The position numbers and the translations under genes are program-made. From Candidatus Flexifilum affinis (GTDB lineage Bacteria; Chloroflexota; Anaerolineae; Aggregatilineales; Phototrophicaceae), in NCBI GenBank assembly GCA_016713325.1, contig JADJPJ010000006.1, positions 434,001-498,000 of the forward strand: 64,000 bases of DNA. The letters are read 5' to 3'. The notes under the pieces were generated by a model, which had not been told where the DNA came from, searched no databases, and was given only the letters and a program-made list of their open reading frames with translations. This document shows, piece by piece, positions 1-7,902 of the stretch; position 1 is the stretch's first letter, and every line of letters begins with the position of its first letter.

Positions 1-125
1 CCATGACTCCTGAAAACGTAGAGCTGTATGAACACTTTGGTTTTCGCGTCCTGGAAGCATATCGGCTGCCGAAGACCAACTTGCGGATATGGTCATTTCG
101 TCGTGATGCCCGCCCTCGCGTCTGA
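1..125 (+). CDS. GNAT-family N-acetyltransferase, C-terminal fragment (gene enters from outside the window)
   Basis: An open frame is already running at the left edge and stops with TGA at 123-125. The readable tail contains ENVELYEHFGFRVLEAYRLP, which fits the last beta-strands of GNAT acetyltransferases, where an N-x-x-LYE-x-FGF element packs near acetyl-CoA. The acyl acceptor cannot be judged because the start and the acetyl-CoA pyrophosphate loop lie outside. The ATG at 3-5 is an internal Met, not a likely start. It is followed by the regulatory region of the sulfur operon. Confidence 0.6.
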   Translation, partial: MTPENVELYEHFGFRVLEAYRLPKTNLRIWSFRRDARPRV

Positions 126-158
126 GTCCGCGGGCGGCTCTGGCCGAATTCCGATCTC

Positions 159-187
159 TTGACAAACTTTTCCAAAGCCGATAGTCT
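159..187 (+). promoter_or_regulatory. Candidate sigma-70-type promoter of the sulfur-transfer operon
   Basis: A perfect TTGACA (159-164) is followed after 17 bases by TAGTCT (182-187), which matches the -10 consensus at both ends. Transcription would start near 194 and give a leader of about 240 nt that holds the Cys-rich ORF and both hairpins before the first enzyme gene. A TATAAG at 207-212 is an alternative -10 without a good -35. Confidence 0.5.
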
Positions 188-226
188 TTCCATATCACAT
201 TGGTCATATAAGAATCACGCTCAAAG

Positions 227-316
227 ATGATGTCGGATCGTCAGATGTCCTGCCCGAATACCATGATGTGTATGCCCTGTTGTTGTATGACAACGGGCGG
301 GCTCGCCATCTGCTGA
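227..316 (+). CDS. Cys/Met-rich leader peptide (putative attenuator ORF), 29 aa
   Basis: A short ORF lies between the GNAT fragment and the first rhodanese gene. From ATG 227 it encodes a 29-residue peptide whose core is MMCMPCCCM (codons 263-289, with three consecutive TGT codons at 278-286) and which ends GLAIC before TGA 314-316. Met and Cys make up nearly half of it. Possible starts are ATG 227, 230 or 245, none with a strong ribosome site. It stands just upstream of two terminator-like hairpins and an operon of sulfurtransferases. Poly-cysteine upstream ORFs are established as cysteine-responsive attenuators before sulfurtransferase operons in mycobacteria, and the same role is inferred here. 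An alternative is a tiny soft-metal-binding peptide. Confidence 0.6.
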   Translation: MMSDRQMSCPNTMMCMPCCCMTTGGLAIC

Positions 317-341
317 TCTGACACACTCGATCGGCACACCT

Positions 342-383
342 GCGCCCCGCCTCCGAACCTCGGAAGCGGGGCGCTCTTATTTT
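342..383 (+). terminator. Intrinsic terminator-like hairpin 1 in the sulfur operon leader
   Basis: GCGCCCCGC (342-350) pairs with GCGGGGCGC (366-374). An inner TCCG/CGGA extension surrounds a short loop, and TCTTATTTT follows at 375-383. The 5' arm overlaps CCCGCCT (346-352), which can instead pair with GGGCGGG (295-301) at the end of the leader ORF. That alternative would be an antiterminator. Confidence 0.65.
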
Positions 384-417
384 CGGCGCACAAGCTTCTT
401 GTGCGCCGTTTTGTTTG
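384..417 (+). terminator. Intrinsic terminator-like hairpin 2 in the sulfur operon leader
   Basis: CGGCGCACAAG (384-394) and CTTGTGCGCCG (398-408) form a perfect 11-bp stem with a 3-nt loop, followed by TTTTGTTTG. It abuts hairpin 1 and ends only 17 nt before the rhodanese ATG at 435, so it must be read through for the operon to be expressed. Confidence 0.7.
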
Positions 418-434
418 TCCGCGAAAGGATCGCC

Positions 435-1247
435 ATGTCAGAGAATCACGGGCCTGCCCTGCTCACGACCTTCCTGGTTGCTCCGGAATGGCTCGCCGAT
501 CATCTGGACTCACCAGATGTGCGCATTTTCGATGTGCGTCTGGCCGAGGCCTATGCCGATGGCCACATCCCCAACGCGCTGCACGTCGATCTGAACCAGC
601 TGCGGGGCGAGCGAGATGGCATCGAGGCCATGCTGCTGCCCCCGGAGGCCTTTGCTGAGGCCGCCGGTCGGCTGGGCATCGACGCGCAGACGACGGCGAT
701 CCTCTACGATGACCACCACGGCATGCCCGCCTCGCGCGCCGCGTGGAGCCTGCTCCGTTACGGACATACCCGCGTGGCCCTGCTCGACGGCGGTTGGGAT
801 GCCTGGGAGAGCCGGGCACTGCCGGTGGAGACGGAACCCGCAACTCCCAGTGCGAGTGAATTCAAGGTCACGCTTATGGATGGGTTCGAGGCCGACTATG
901 CCTGGATCCGCGCCCACCTTCAGACTCCCGATGTCGTGCTGCTTGACGTGCGTTCACCCCTCGAACACAACAACGGTTCGCTCCCCGACGCGGTTCAGTG
1001 GAACTGGGAGAACGGGGTGGCCGATGGCAGCACCTTTGGCGATGCCGGCTTCCTGTTGGCCGACCTGGCGCGAATCGGCGTGACCCCCCGGCAGGAAATT
1101 GTCACCTTCTGCCAGAGCGGTGTGCGGGCGGCGCACACCTTCTTTTTGCTGAAGCACCTGGGCTTAGAGCAGGTTCGCCTGTATGACGGCTCATGGGCGG
1201 AGTGGTCCGCAAAGTCCGTCGCTGTTAGCCGACAAATCGAGGAGTGA
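435..1247 (+). CDS. Sulfurtransferase with two rhodanese domains (SseA/thiosulfate sulfurtransferase type)
   Basis: The 270-residue protein has two tandem rhodanese domains and no signal peptide, so it is cytosolic. The N-terminal half is the inactive domain (FDVR, HIPNALHVD, LLDGGWDAW). The C-terminal half has LLDVRSPLEH and the active loop FCQSGVRAAH with catalytic Cys226, which carries the persulfide taken from thiosulfate or mercaptopyruvate. ATG 435 was chosen because GAAAGGA lies 7 nt upstream; the frame also has an upstream start at 399, but it falls inside hairpin 2. The stop is 4 nt before the YeeE gene. As first gene of the operon it probably moves sulfane sulfur from imported thiosulfate to TusA. 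The donor substrate is not decided by the sequence. Confidence 0.9.
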   Translation: MSENHGPALLTTFLVAPEWLADHLDSPDVRIFDVRLAEAYADGHIPNALHVDLNQLRGERDGIEAMLLPPEAFAEAAGRLGIDAQTTAILYDDHHGMPASRAAWSLLRYGHTRVALLDGGWDAWESRALPVETEPATPSASEFKVTLMDGFEADYAWIRAHLQTPDVVLLDVRSPLEHNNGSLPDAVQWNWENGVADGSTFGDAGFLLADLARIGVTPRQEIVTFCQSGVRAAHTFFLLKHLGLEQVRLYDGSWAEWSAKSVAVSRQIEE

Positions 1248-1251
1248 TTCT

Positions 1252-2508
1252 ATGCAGGCACAATCCGGGTCGCTGCTGACCCCCACCGTGGGTGCGCGGC
1301 AGTTCAATCTCGGCAGTCCGTTCGTCGTCCGGGCCGCCCTGATGGTCGCCGCCGCTGTCGCCGTGTACTTCTTTGCGAACAGCAACAGCGTGCTCATGGG
1401 CACCTTCTGGGTGCTGGGCCTGGCCTTCGGGTTCACGCTTCAGCGCAGCCGATTCTGTTTCGCAAGCGCCTTCCGCGATGTTTTCCTGCTCGGCCACGGT
1501 CGGACGCTGAAGGGGGTGTTGGTCGGTTTGGCGGTGGCCGCCGTCGGTTTCGCCGCGCTCATGTCCAGGCAGGTGCCGAATACCGCGCTCGGCGTGGTCC
1601 CGACTGATGCCAACGTCCTGCCCATCGGCCTGCACACGATCGTCGGCGGTGTGCTGTTCGGCTTCGGCATGGTGATTGCCGGCGGCTGCGTGTCCGGCAG
1701 CATCTACCGCATGGGCGAGGGTTACGTCGCCTCGTGGGTCAGCTTCCTGGGCATCATCTTCGGCGTGCTCGGCGCCTCCTACACCTGGAACTGGTGGTGG
1801 GACAACAGCATCTCCGACGGCTTTCGACTGTGGCTGCCCAACGCCCTGGGACACGCCGGCGCGCTGGGTCTGACCCTCGCGGCGCTGGCCGGGATCTATG
1901 TGCTGACCCTGTGGTGGGAAAGCCGTGCCGGCGTGGTCGTCCCGGATTCACCGTTTGAAGGCGAAGAAGAAATGACGTTCGCCTCCAAGATGCGCAACAT
2001 GTTCAAGCGCATCTTCGTGCACGGCTGGACGCCTCTGCTCGGCGGCGCGGTCCTGGGCGGGCTGAACGTCGTCTCCTTCATCACCGAGCGTCCCTGGGGC
2101 TTTACCGGCGAAATCTCGCGCTGGGCCATCGGTCTCTCCAACGGACTCGGTTTCGGCCCCGGTCGTCTGAAGGGCATCGGCGCCCTGCCCGGCTGCACGC
2201 TGGAATTGGGCGACGATGGCGTGCTTCACTTCATGCTCTTCCTCGTTCTGGGCATGATTTACGGCTCGTTCCTGGCTGCCTACTTCGCCGGCGAATTCAA
2301 GATCCGTATCCCCAGGCAGCGTATCCGCTTCGTCCAGGCGGGCGGCGGCGGCTTGATCATGGGCTACGGTGCGGGCATCGCCATGGGCTGCACCATCGGC
2401 GCGTTCTTCTCCTCGATCGCGTCGCTGGCCGCCAACGGCTGGGTCTTCGCCATCTTTCTGGCCATCGGCGCCTGGATCGGCACTCAGGCCATACAACGCA
2501 TTCCCTGA
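1252..2508 (+). CDS. YeeE/YedE family sulfur-compound transporter (TsuA-like, thiosulfate uptake)
   Basis: A 418-residue polytopic membrane protein with the DUF395 (YeeE/YedE) signature. RSRFCFASAFRD holds Cys69, GGCVSGSIYRMGEG Cys146, ALPGCTLELG Cys315 and MGCTIGAFFSS Cys380. In the structurally studied thiosulfate importer TsuA, conserved membrane cysteines hydrogen-bond thiosulfate along the pore; these cysteines occupy equivalent GGC/GCT motifs. ATG 1252 follows GAGGAG that overlaps the upstream stop, so it is translationally coupled to the rhodanese. TusA comes next, as in yeeE-yeeD pairs. Import of thiosulfate is the best guess; other sulfane-sulfur compounds are possible. Confidence 0.88.
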   Translation: MQAQSGSLLTPTVGARQFNLGSPFVVRAALMVAAAVAVYFFANSNSVLMGTFWVLGLAFGFTLQRSRFCFASAFRDVFLLGHGRTLKGVLVGLAVAAVGFAALMSRQVPNTALGVVPTDANVLPIGLHTIVGGVLFGFGMVIAGGCVSGSIYRMGEGYVASWVSFLGIIFGVLGASYTWNWWWDNSISDGFRLWLPNALGHAGALGLTLAALAGIYVLTLWWESRAGVVVPDSPFEGEEEMTFASKMRNMFKRIFVHGWTPLLGGAVLGGLNVVSFITERPWGFTGEISRWAIGLSNGLGFGPGRLKGIGALPGCTLELGDDGVLHFMLFLVLGMIYGSFLAAYFAGEFKIRIPRQRIRFVQAGGGGLIMGYGAGIAMGCTIGAFFSSIASLAANGWVFAIFLAIGAWIGTQAIQRIP

Positions 2509-2538
2509 TTGACCTTCATGAGAGCAGGAGTATTCACC

Positions 2539-2763
2539 ATGTCGAAACAAATCGATCTGCGCGGCGAGATCTGTCCCTACCCGATGATGAAGACCGTGCA
2601 GGCCCTGAAGAAACTAGGCAAGGAGGAACGTGAGCTGATCGTGGTCATCGATCACGCGCCGGCGTTGGAAACCATCCCGACCCAGGCGGAGCGGCTCGGC
2701 TTCAGCGCCGAGATCAAGGAAACCGGTTCGCCGGAATGGCAGATCACCCTGAAACGCAAATAA
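2539..2763 (+). CDS. TusA-family sulfur carrier protein (YeeD-like)
   Basis: A 74-residue SirA/TusA-fold protein with the CPxP motif (RGEICPYPMMK). Cys12 should carry a persulfide. ATG 2539 follows an AGAGCAGGAG ribosome site. It lies 30 nt after the YeeE-type transporter; the same pairing (YeeE with the TusA-like YeeD) occurs in thiosulfate-using bacteria, where the carrier processes the imported sulfur. Here it is sandwiched between a cytosolic and a secreted rhodanese, which suggests a relay from transporter to TusA to downstream acceptors. The acceptor is not visible in this operon; the thiocarboxylate system at 47-52.6 kb is one candidate. Confidence 0.88.
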   Translation: MSKQIDLRGEICPYPMMKTVQALKKLGKEERELIVVIDHAPALETIPTQAERLGFSAEIKETGSPEWQITLKRK

Positions 2764-2791
2764 CCTCTAAACGACTGCGAAGGAACCCATC

Positions 2792-3694
2792 ATGAAGAAA
2801 GCTCTGTTTGTTGTTCTGCTGTTGAGTCTGCTGCTGGGCGGCGCGCTGGCAAGTGCGCAGGAAGCCCTGGTCGAATATGCCAAACCAGAAATCCTGGTCG
2901 ACACCCAGTGGATTCAGGAAAACGTCGGCGATGAAAACGTCGTGATTATCCACCTTGCCGGCAACGTCGAGGATTTCGAAGAAGCCCATATCGAGGGCGC
3001 GCGGTTCGTCACTCTTGCCGAACTGAACAACCCCGATGACGCAGTCAGCGGGCAGATTGGCACCGCCGACCAGGTCGCCGCAACGCTCGGCAAACTGGGC
3101 GTCACCCCCGAGGATACCGTGGTGTTTTACGATGCCAACAACAATCTTCAGGCGGCGCGCGCCTACTGGGTCCTCAAGTATTTTCAGCACGAAGATGTGC
3201 GTATCTACAACGGCGGCGTCAGAAAGTGGGAAGACGAAGGTCTGGAGCTGGCATCTGGCCCGGCCCCGGAGATCGAGGCCGTCGAATACCCCATCCCCGA
3301 GGCCGATTCCGAGATTCGCACCACAAGCGAGTACGTGCTGGAACACATGGACGATGCGGGTGTACAGCTTTGCGACACGCGCAACCCTGAAGAATTCATT
3401 GGCTCCGACGTCCGCAGCGACCGCGGCGGCCACATCCCCGGCGCCATCAACCTGGAATGGATCCACACGGTGAACCAGGATGGCACGTTCAAGAGCTACG
3501 ATCAGTTGGATGCCCTTTTCCAGGCCGCCGGCTTCGACCGCAGCAAGCAAATTATCACCTACTGCCAGACGGGGGTGCGCGGCGCGCATGTCTGGTTCGC
3601 GCTCCGCGAACTGCTCGGCTACGAAGACGTCCGTAATTACGACGGCTCGTGGGAAGAGTGGGGTAACAGCGCCGACCTGCCGATCGACAGCTAA
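2792..3694 (+). CDS. Secreted two-domain thiosulfate sulfurtransferase (rhodanese)
   Basis: A 300-residue protein with a clear N-terminal signal sequence (MKKALFVVLLLSLLLGG, then ALASAQE with a probable AxA cleavage near residue 22). Two rhodanese domains follow. The active loop TYCQTGVRGAH places the catalytic Cys258 in the second domain. It is the extracytoplasmic partner of the first gene's cytosolic rhodanese and is probably the last gene of the operon, 28 nt after TusA. It may form or break thiosulfate or polysulfide outside the membrane before uptake by the YeeE-type transporter. That role is inferred from its export signal and context; only the fold and active Cys are seen. Confidence 0.88.
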   Translation: MKKALFVVLLLSLLLGGALASAQEALVEYAKPEILVDTQWIQENVGDENVVIIHLAGNVEDFEEAHIEGARFVTLAELNNPDDAVSGQIGTADQVAATLGKLGVTPEDTVVFYDANNNLQAARAYWVLKYFQHEDVRIYNGGVRKWEDEGLELASGPAPEIEAVEYPIPEADSEIRTTSEYVLEHMDDAGVQLCDTRNPEEFIGSDVRSDRGGHIPGAINLEWIHTVNQDGTFKSYDQLDALFQAAGFDRSKQIITYCQTGVRGAHVWFALRELLGYEDVRNYDGSWEEWGNSADLPIDS

Positions 3695-3703
3695 TCCGCT
3701 GTG

Positions 3704-3769
3704 ACGAGAGAAGAGGGATGTGAACGGGACTCTCTCGTGGGCATCCCTCCTCGCAAACGCTCACATCCC
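3704..3769 (+). other. Overlapping inverted repeats after the sulfur operon
   Basis: Two stems can form here. CGAGAGA (3704-3710) pairs with TCTCTCG (3731-3737), and GGGATGTGA (3715-3723) pairs with TCACATCCC (3761-3769) or its first six bases with CATCCC (3742-3747). No T-run follows, so this is at best a weak terminator or a processed 3' end. The rest of 3770-3985 shows no gene; it is pyrimidine-rich at 3830-3910. Confidence 0.35.
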
Positions 3770-3985
3770 GTAATGCACGAGCGCCTTGCGCGCCTGCACA
3801 TGCGACTGCCGATCCTGCTACCTCCCCTGGTCCACATCCTTCATAAACCTCAGCCCTTGCCACGCCTTCGACCTGCCCTACCCCACCTTTTCCTATCTTT
3901 CTTCCTATCCTGGGGTCTGGTGACTCCGATCTCCCCGTGGAGTACAGTGAAGTCAGGATAAGAGCACGAAGCGAAGGGGTTCGAC

Positions 3986-4192
3986 ATGAGCGGGAAACAA
4001 ATGGTGGAAGCAGGAATTCAGATCGAAGCTGGGCGCGAATTGGGCAAAGTCGTCGGCCCATTGCTGGACGACATTCGCCGCTGGATGGCCAACCGTCGTG
4101 AAGCGAAGGCGTTATCGGCAACCTCGCCAGCCAGGCCAACTGAAGGCCGCCCGGTTCCGGGAGCCTATACAACCCAGATTCGTGAAAGCTGA
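3986..4192 (+). CDS. Small hypothetical protein, 68 aa
   Basis: A short ORF starting at ATG 3986 behind GAAGGGG. The first 40 residues look amphipathic and helical (GIQIEAGRELGKVVGPLLDD) and the tail is Pro/Thr-rich and disordered. No family was recognised. It stands alone between the sulfur operon and a convergent LuxR relic. A real ribosome site and a helix-like sequence support it, but it could also be chance. Confidence 0.4.
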   Translation: MSGKQMVEAGIQIEAGRELGKVVGPLLDDIRRWMANRREAKALSATSPARPTEGRPVPGAYTTQIRES

Positions 4193-4260
4193 TGTCGCTG
4201 AGAAAACGACTGACTGCGTAAGAGACAGGTGACGCTATGCCCTGTCTCTCTATTTGCCGG

Positions 4261-4557
4261 CTAACGCTCCATCAACTCGGTCAGGAGATCACCCAGTTCG
4301 ATGTGTTGGCCGCGCTTCCATGCCAGCGCGAAGTCGTCGGCTGAAAGGCTGGACCGCAGCCTGGCCTCAACCGGCTCTGCCTGAGCGCGCGTGCTTTCCA
4401 TCGTTCCCGGATGGTGGGCGATGAGCGATAGAACCTCGACCACCAGACTGGCAGCAATCTCCTGGTTCGACAGTCCCTGAGCCAGAAGCTTCAGGATATC
4501 CAGTTCGCGGTTCGTGAGCGGATCAAATTGACTGTCGGCTGGTGAGATATCCGTCAT
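4261..4557 (-). CDS. LuxR-type HTH relic joined to a regulator C-terminal segment, 98 aa
   Basis: Residues 12-40 (DPLTNRELDILKLLAQGLSN, then QEIAASLVV) are the first two helices of a LuxR/GerE DNA-binding domain. The recognition helix that should follow (normally TVKTH...) is missing. Instead the sequence passes into LIAHHPGTMESTRAQAE and SADDFALAWKRGQHIELGDL. The second part resembles the end of the effector region of large LuxR/SARP-type ATPase regulators, where an 'F..AW.rG..l.l' motif is typical. The gene reads as an internally deleted remnant of such a regulator rather than a functional transcription factor. A related segment occurs in the small ORF at 32578-32907. Confidence 0.5.
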   Translation of the reverse strand: MTDISPADSQFDPLTNRELDILKLLAQGLSNQEIAASLVVEVLSLIAHHPGTMESTRAQAEPVEARLRSSLSADDFALAWKRGQHIELGDLLTELMER

Positions 4558-4618
4558 CGATCTCTGACCATTCCTTCATCGCGCAGGTTCTGCCCGTGAG
4601 CGACAAGGCGACTGTAGA

Positions 4619-5719
4619 TTACGGCGTTTGCGAATGCGTCCGCCGCGCGATCTCCTGACGCACCGCCGGCGCAACCACTGTGCCCAGCAGTTCTACCGCG
4701 CGCATCATCTTCTTGTGCTCAATGGTATTGTATCCCAGATAGATCAGCAGCCGCTGATGGCGGAAGATCTCGTGCTGGAACAGGATCTTCTCGATAATCT
4801 GCTCCGGCGTGCCGACGTAATCGGCCCCGCGCAGCTGCCGCCCTGCCGCCAACTGAGACTGACTCGCCGGCGCCCATCCGCGCTCCCGGCCGATCTTGTT
4901 CATTACCTGCGCGGCAGTCGGATAGTACAGATCGACCGCCTCCTGCTCGGTATCGGCGATGAAGCCGTGCGAGTTTACGCTCAGCGGGATTTGCGCCGGG
5001 TCGCGGCCGGCGTCCGACGCCACCTGCCGATAGAGGTCGAAGAACGGTGCGAAGCGTTCCGGCATGCCGCCGATGATCGCCAGCGCCATCGGCAGGCCCA
5101 TGCGCGCCGCACGCGCCACCGACTGCGGCGTCCCTCCCACCGCTACCCAGATCGGCAGCGCTCCCTGCGCCGGTCGGGGATAGACTCCCAACCGATCGAT
5201 CGACGGGCGGTGCTGCCCCGCCCAGGTGATCTGCTCGGAGTCGCGCAGCTTGACCAGCAGGTCCAGCTTCTCGGAGAATAGGGCGTCGTAGTCGTTCAGA
5301 TCATAGCCAAACAGCGGAAAGGACTCGATGAACGATCCCCGCCCGGCCATGATCTCGGCCCGCCCGCCGGAAATCAGATCGAGCATGGCAAACTGCTGGA
5401 AGACGCGCACCGGGTCGTCCGAACTGAGCACGGTGACGGCCGACGACAGCCGGATCGAGCGGGTGCGCGCCGCCGCCGCCGCCAGCACCACCGCCGGCGA
5501 GGATGCCAGATATTCGGCGCGGTGATGCTCGCCGATGGCGAAGACATCCAGCCCCACCTGGTCCGCCAGCTCGATGGTCTCCATCAGATTCTTCATCCGT
5601 TCGACCGGGCTGCTCGTCGCGCCGGTGACCGGGTGCGGCAGGTTCTCGACGAACGTATAGATTCCCAGCTCGAAGGCGCCGGGATGCCGGGATGAGTCAC
5701 TGCTGGTCGAGGGGTTCAT
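4619..5719 (-). CDS. LLM-class flavin-dependent oxidoreductase (bacterial luciferase-like)
   Basis: The 366-residue protein has the luciferase-like monooxygenase TIM barrel. An N-terminal strand ([15 protein letters not shown]) is followed by [20 protein letters not shown], the family's conserved 'GEHH' active-site region, then [20 protein letters not shown] and [14 protein letters not shown], and a C-terminal flavin-contact region ([13 protein letters not shown]). Such enzymes use reduced FMN or F420 to oxidise varied substrates, so the substrate cannot be named. ATG 5719 has AAAGGAAG just upstream. It follows the BrkB-like gene on the same strand with a 51-nt gap. Confidence 0.85.
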   Translation of the reverse strand: MNPSTSSDSSRHPGAFELGIYTFVENLPHPVTGATSSPVERMKNLMETIELADQVGLDVFAIGEHHRAEYLASSPAVVLAAAAARTRSIRLSSAVTVLSSDDPVRVFQQFAMLDLISGGRAEIMAGRGSFIESFPLFGYDLNDYDALFSEKLDLLVKLRDSEQITWAGQHRPSIDRLGVYPRPAQGALPIWVAVGGTPQSVARAARMGLPMALAIIGGMPERFAPFFDLYRQVASDAGRDPAQIPLSVNSHGFIADTEQEAVDLYYPTAAQVMNKIGRERGWAPASQSQLAAGRQLRGADYVGTPEQIIEKILFQHEIFRHQRLLIYLGYNTIEHKKMMRAVELLGTVVAPAVRQEIARRTHSQTP

Positions 5720-5770
5720 CCACTTCCTTTCTGGGCGACTTTCTGAGCGAACCGCTCGCAGTCGCGCCCG

Positions 5771-6861
5771 CTACGGCACGTTTTCGGTCGGTTCAGTTGG
5801 ATCGGCGTTCGGGGCGCCATTCGGACGCCTGCCGCCGGCTCGGCGGGGATACACGCGGGTGACGGCTTGCTTGAGACGCTCGTTGCGCATGCGGTTTTGC
5901 TCGCGGATGATGGCGACTTTATGTTCTTCGCCATCCGTCTCGTGAAACTCGATATTCGCCCGCACAGCTTCTCGGCGCGCTTTGTACTCGTTCACCCAGG
6001 TAGCATCGTCGTCCGGGCGGATCGAGGTTCCATAATGACGCGCCCATACTTCCGTGAATTCGGCCCCAAACAGCAGAATCTGCGCGGAATAGTAGATCCA
6101 TACCAGGATCGCCGTGAGTGAGCCGGCCGCGCCAAAGACCGATCCCACATTGGCGCGAGAAAGGTAAAGCCCCACCAGATACTGCCCGATGAAGAACAAT
6201 ACCGAGGTGAACGCAGCGCCAACCAGTACGTCGCGCCACTTGATGATGACGTCGGGCAGTATCTTGAACACGGCGCCTATCACCAGCGTCGTCAGCGATA
6301 CAGTCACGAGAAACTGGAGTGGACGCACCAGGAATTCCACCGCGCCGGCCGCCCGCGCCTGAATCGCCGAATTTACGGTGGAATTGACCACCATCGTCGC
6401 AAACAGCACGATGGACACCACGATAACCAGAAAGAACGAGAAGGCCCGACTCTTGACGAAAGCCGTCGGCGAGCGTCCAGGGACCGGTTTGACCTCCCAG
6501 ATCTTGTTGAGCGCGCTCTGAAGCTGCGCGAATAGGCCGGACGCCCCCCAGACAACGACGCCGATCCAGACGAGGGTGCCCAGGAAGTCTCCCGCTGTTC
6601 CTGCTGACCAGTCGTGATGAGATCCTGAATGACCTCCGCGCCGCCCTCGCCAATGGTGGTGCGCACCCCGTCGATCACACTTTCCTGGATGGTTTGTGCA
6701 TCCAGCATCACACCCAGGAACAATGCGACGACGATCAGCAGCGGCGACAGGGAGAAAATGGTGTAGTATGCCAATGATGCAGCGATCGATGCGCCGCCAT
6801 CCTCCGTCCACTCTCGAACCGTTTCTCGCAGCAACAGCGCGAACTGCTTCAGGAAGGTCAT
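5771..6861 (-). pseudogene. YihY/virulence factor BrkB family membrane protein, interrupted by a frameshift
   Basis: The N-terminal part reads from ATG 6861 (after AGGGAC) as a typical BrkB start, ASIAASLAYYTIFSLSPLL, and ends its family match at TTGQQEQR. The family sequence resumes in another frame with GDFLGTLVWIGVVVWGASG, LQSALNKIWEVKP and several membrane helices up to FGAEFTEVWARHYG, then a basic tail. The frames join at the CCC run 6591-6593: one extra base there would restore GQQEQRGDFLG. Restored, it is a protein of about 360 residues with six or so membrane segments. Function in this family is poorly known. It is either a recent inactivating mutation or a homopolymer sequencing error. 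Confidence 0.75.
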
Positions 6862-6880
6862 GGTTGTCCCTGTTCGCTGG

Positions 6881-6920
6881 AATAAAAAAGCGTCGAGAAC
6901 TCAATTATCCTCGACGCTTT
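6881..6920 (-). terminator. Rho-independent terminator after the thioredoxin gene
   Basis: On the minus strand, AAAGCGTCGAG pairs with CTCGACGCTTT (arms 6910-6920 and 6887-6897; 11 bp, 12-nt loop), followed by a run of T (plus-strand A at 6884-6889). It lies just past the stop at 6940. Confidence 0.85.
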
Positions 6921-6939
6921 GACGGGCTCAAGATCTAGA

Positions 6940-7713
6940 TTACTGGGCCGGCGTTTCCGACTGCTTCTCCGGCATCGGCACTTCGACGGTGATCGCCTGG
7001 GTAACCAGGTCGCGCAGGACCGGCTCGGGAAGCGCGCCCGGCTGATTGAAGATGATCGTGCGGTTCTTGACGATCATCAGGGTGGGGATGCTCTGGATAC
7101 GGAAGACCTGCGACAGGCCGGGATTCGCATCCACGTCGACCTTGGCGATCTTGATCTGGCCGGCAAATTCCTTCGCCAGCTTATCCAGGACGGGCGCGAC
7201 CTGACGACACGGGCCACACCATGCGGCCCAGAAGTCAACCAGTACGGGAAGGTCGGTATCGAGGACTTCGCTCTCGAAGGTGGCATCGGTCACCGCGACG
7301 GGCGCGTCTAGGACAATTGTTGGTTCAGTCACTTGATTTTCCTCTTCATGTTCTTCGTGCTGCGCGTCCGGCACCGGCGCGCGCTCTTTCACAATCTGCT
7401 CAATGCGTTCCACCGCCAGAGGGAGATCGCTCCCCCATGGGCGCGAACGGCGGACCACTTCCTCACCGCAGTACCAGCCGACCAGCACAGGCTTGTCGCC
7501 CGCGCCGAACTTCTGAGCGGCAAGTGGGTTCTCCTGGGGATCCAACCGCGCGTAGATGACGTCGGCTTTCTTCTCCTGCGCCGCCTGGTTGAAGGCGCTC
7601 TTGAAATCGCCTCGCAGCCCCTCCCCATTCGTGACCAGGATCAGCACCGGCCGGTCGCCGTTCAACACGCTATCCAGGTTCTCATCGTTCAGGGTCAAAT
7701 ATGCGTCCGTCAT
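6940..7713 (-). CDS. Two-domain thioredoxin-family protein
   Basis: From ATG 7713 (GAGGGTGG upstream) the protein is 257 residues. The first half has a thioredoxin-like fold without a redox motif (PVLILVTNGEGLRGDFK, VIYARLDPQENPLAAQKFG). An acidic linker (HEEHEEE) leads to a complete C-terminal thioredoxin domain with LVDFWAAWCGPCRQVAPVLD, cis-Pro in IQSIPTLMIVKN, and DVDANPGLSQVF. It should be a cytosolic disulfide reductase or a scaffold pairing a substrate-binding domain with thioredoxin. An upstream in-frame start at 7794 was not used because it lacks a ribosome site. A strong terminator follows. Confidence 0.85.
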   Translation of the reverse strand: MTDAYLTLNDENLDSVLNGDRPVLILVTNGEGLRGDFKSAFNQAAQEKKADVIYARLDPQENPLAAQKFGAGDKPVLVGWYCGEEVVRRSRPWGSDLPLAVERIEQIVKERAPVPDAQHEEHEEENQVTEPTIVLDAPVAVTDATFESEVLDTDLPVLVDFWAAWCGPCRQVAPVLDKLAKEFAGQIKIAKVDVDANPGLSQVFRIQSIPTLMIVKNRTIIFNQPGALPEPVLRDLVTQAITVEVPMPEKQSETPAQ

Positions 7714-7902
7714 GCTACTTCCACCCTCTGTCGTCTCATCATCACCGGTCATAACCACAGCGGCCGCGTGCGGCATGGACCTGAAAATGGGCACATATAC
7801 CCTTCAGACGCCGTCAGTAGGCCGATCTTACGCCCTGATTCTACGGTTGCGAACGACTTGAAATAAGGGTTCAAGCCTACCCTAATCCCACATTCCTGCT
7901 CC

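Noticed and set aside
227..316. Leader ORF as a copper-binding peptide
   Set aside because: Soft-metal binding by MMCMPCCCM is chemically possible, but the position before tandem terminators and sulfur genes, and the similar second case, favour a regulatory uORF; kept only as an alternative.
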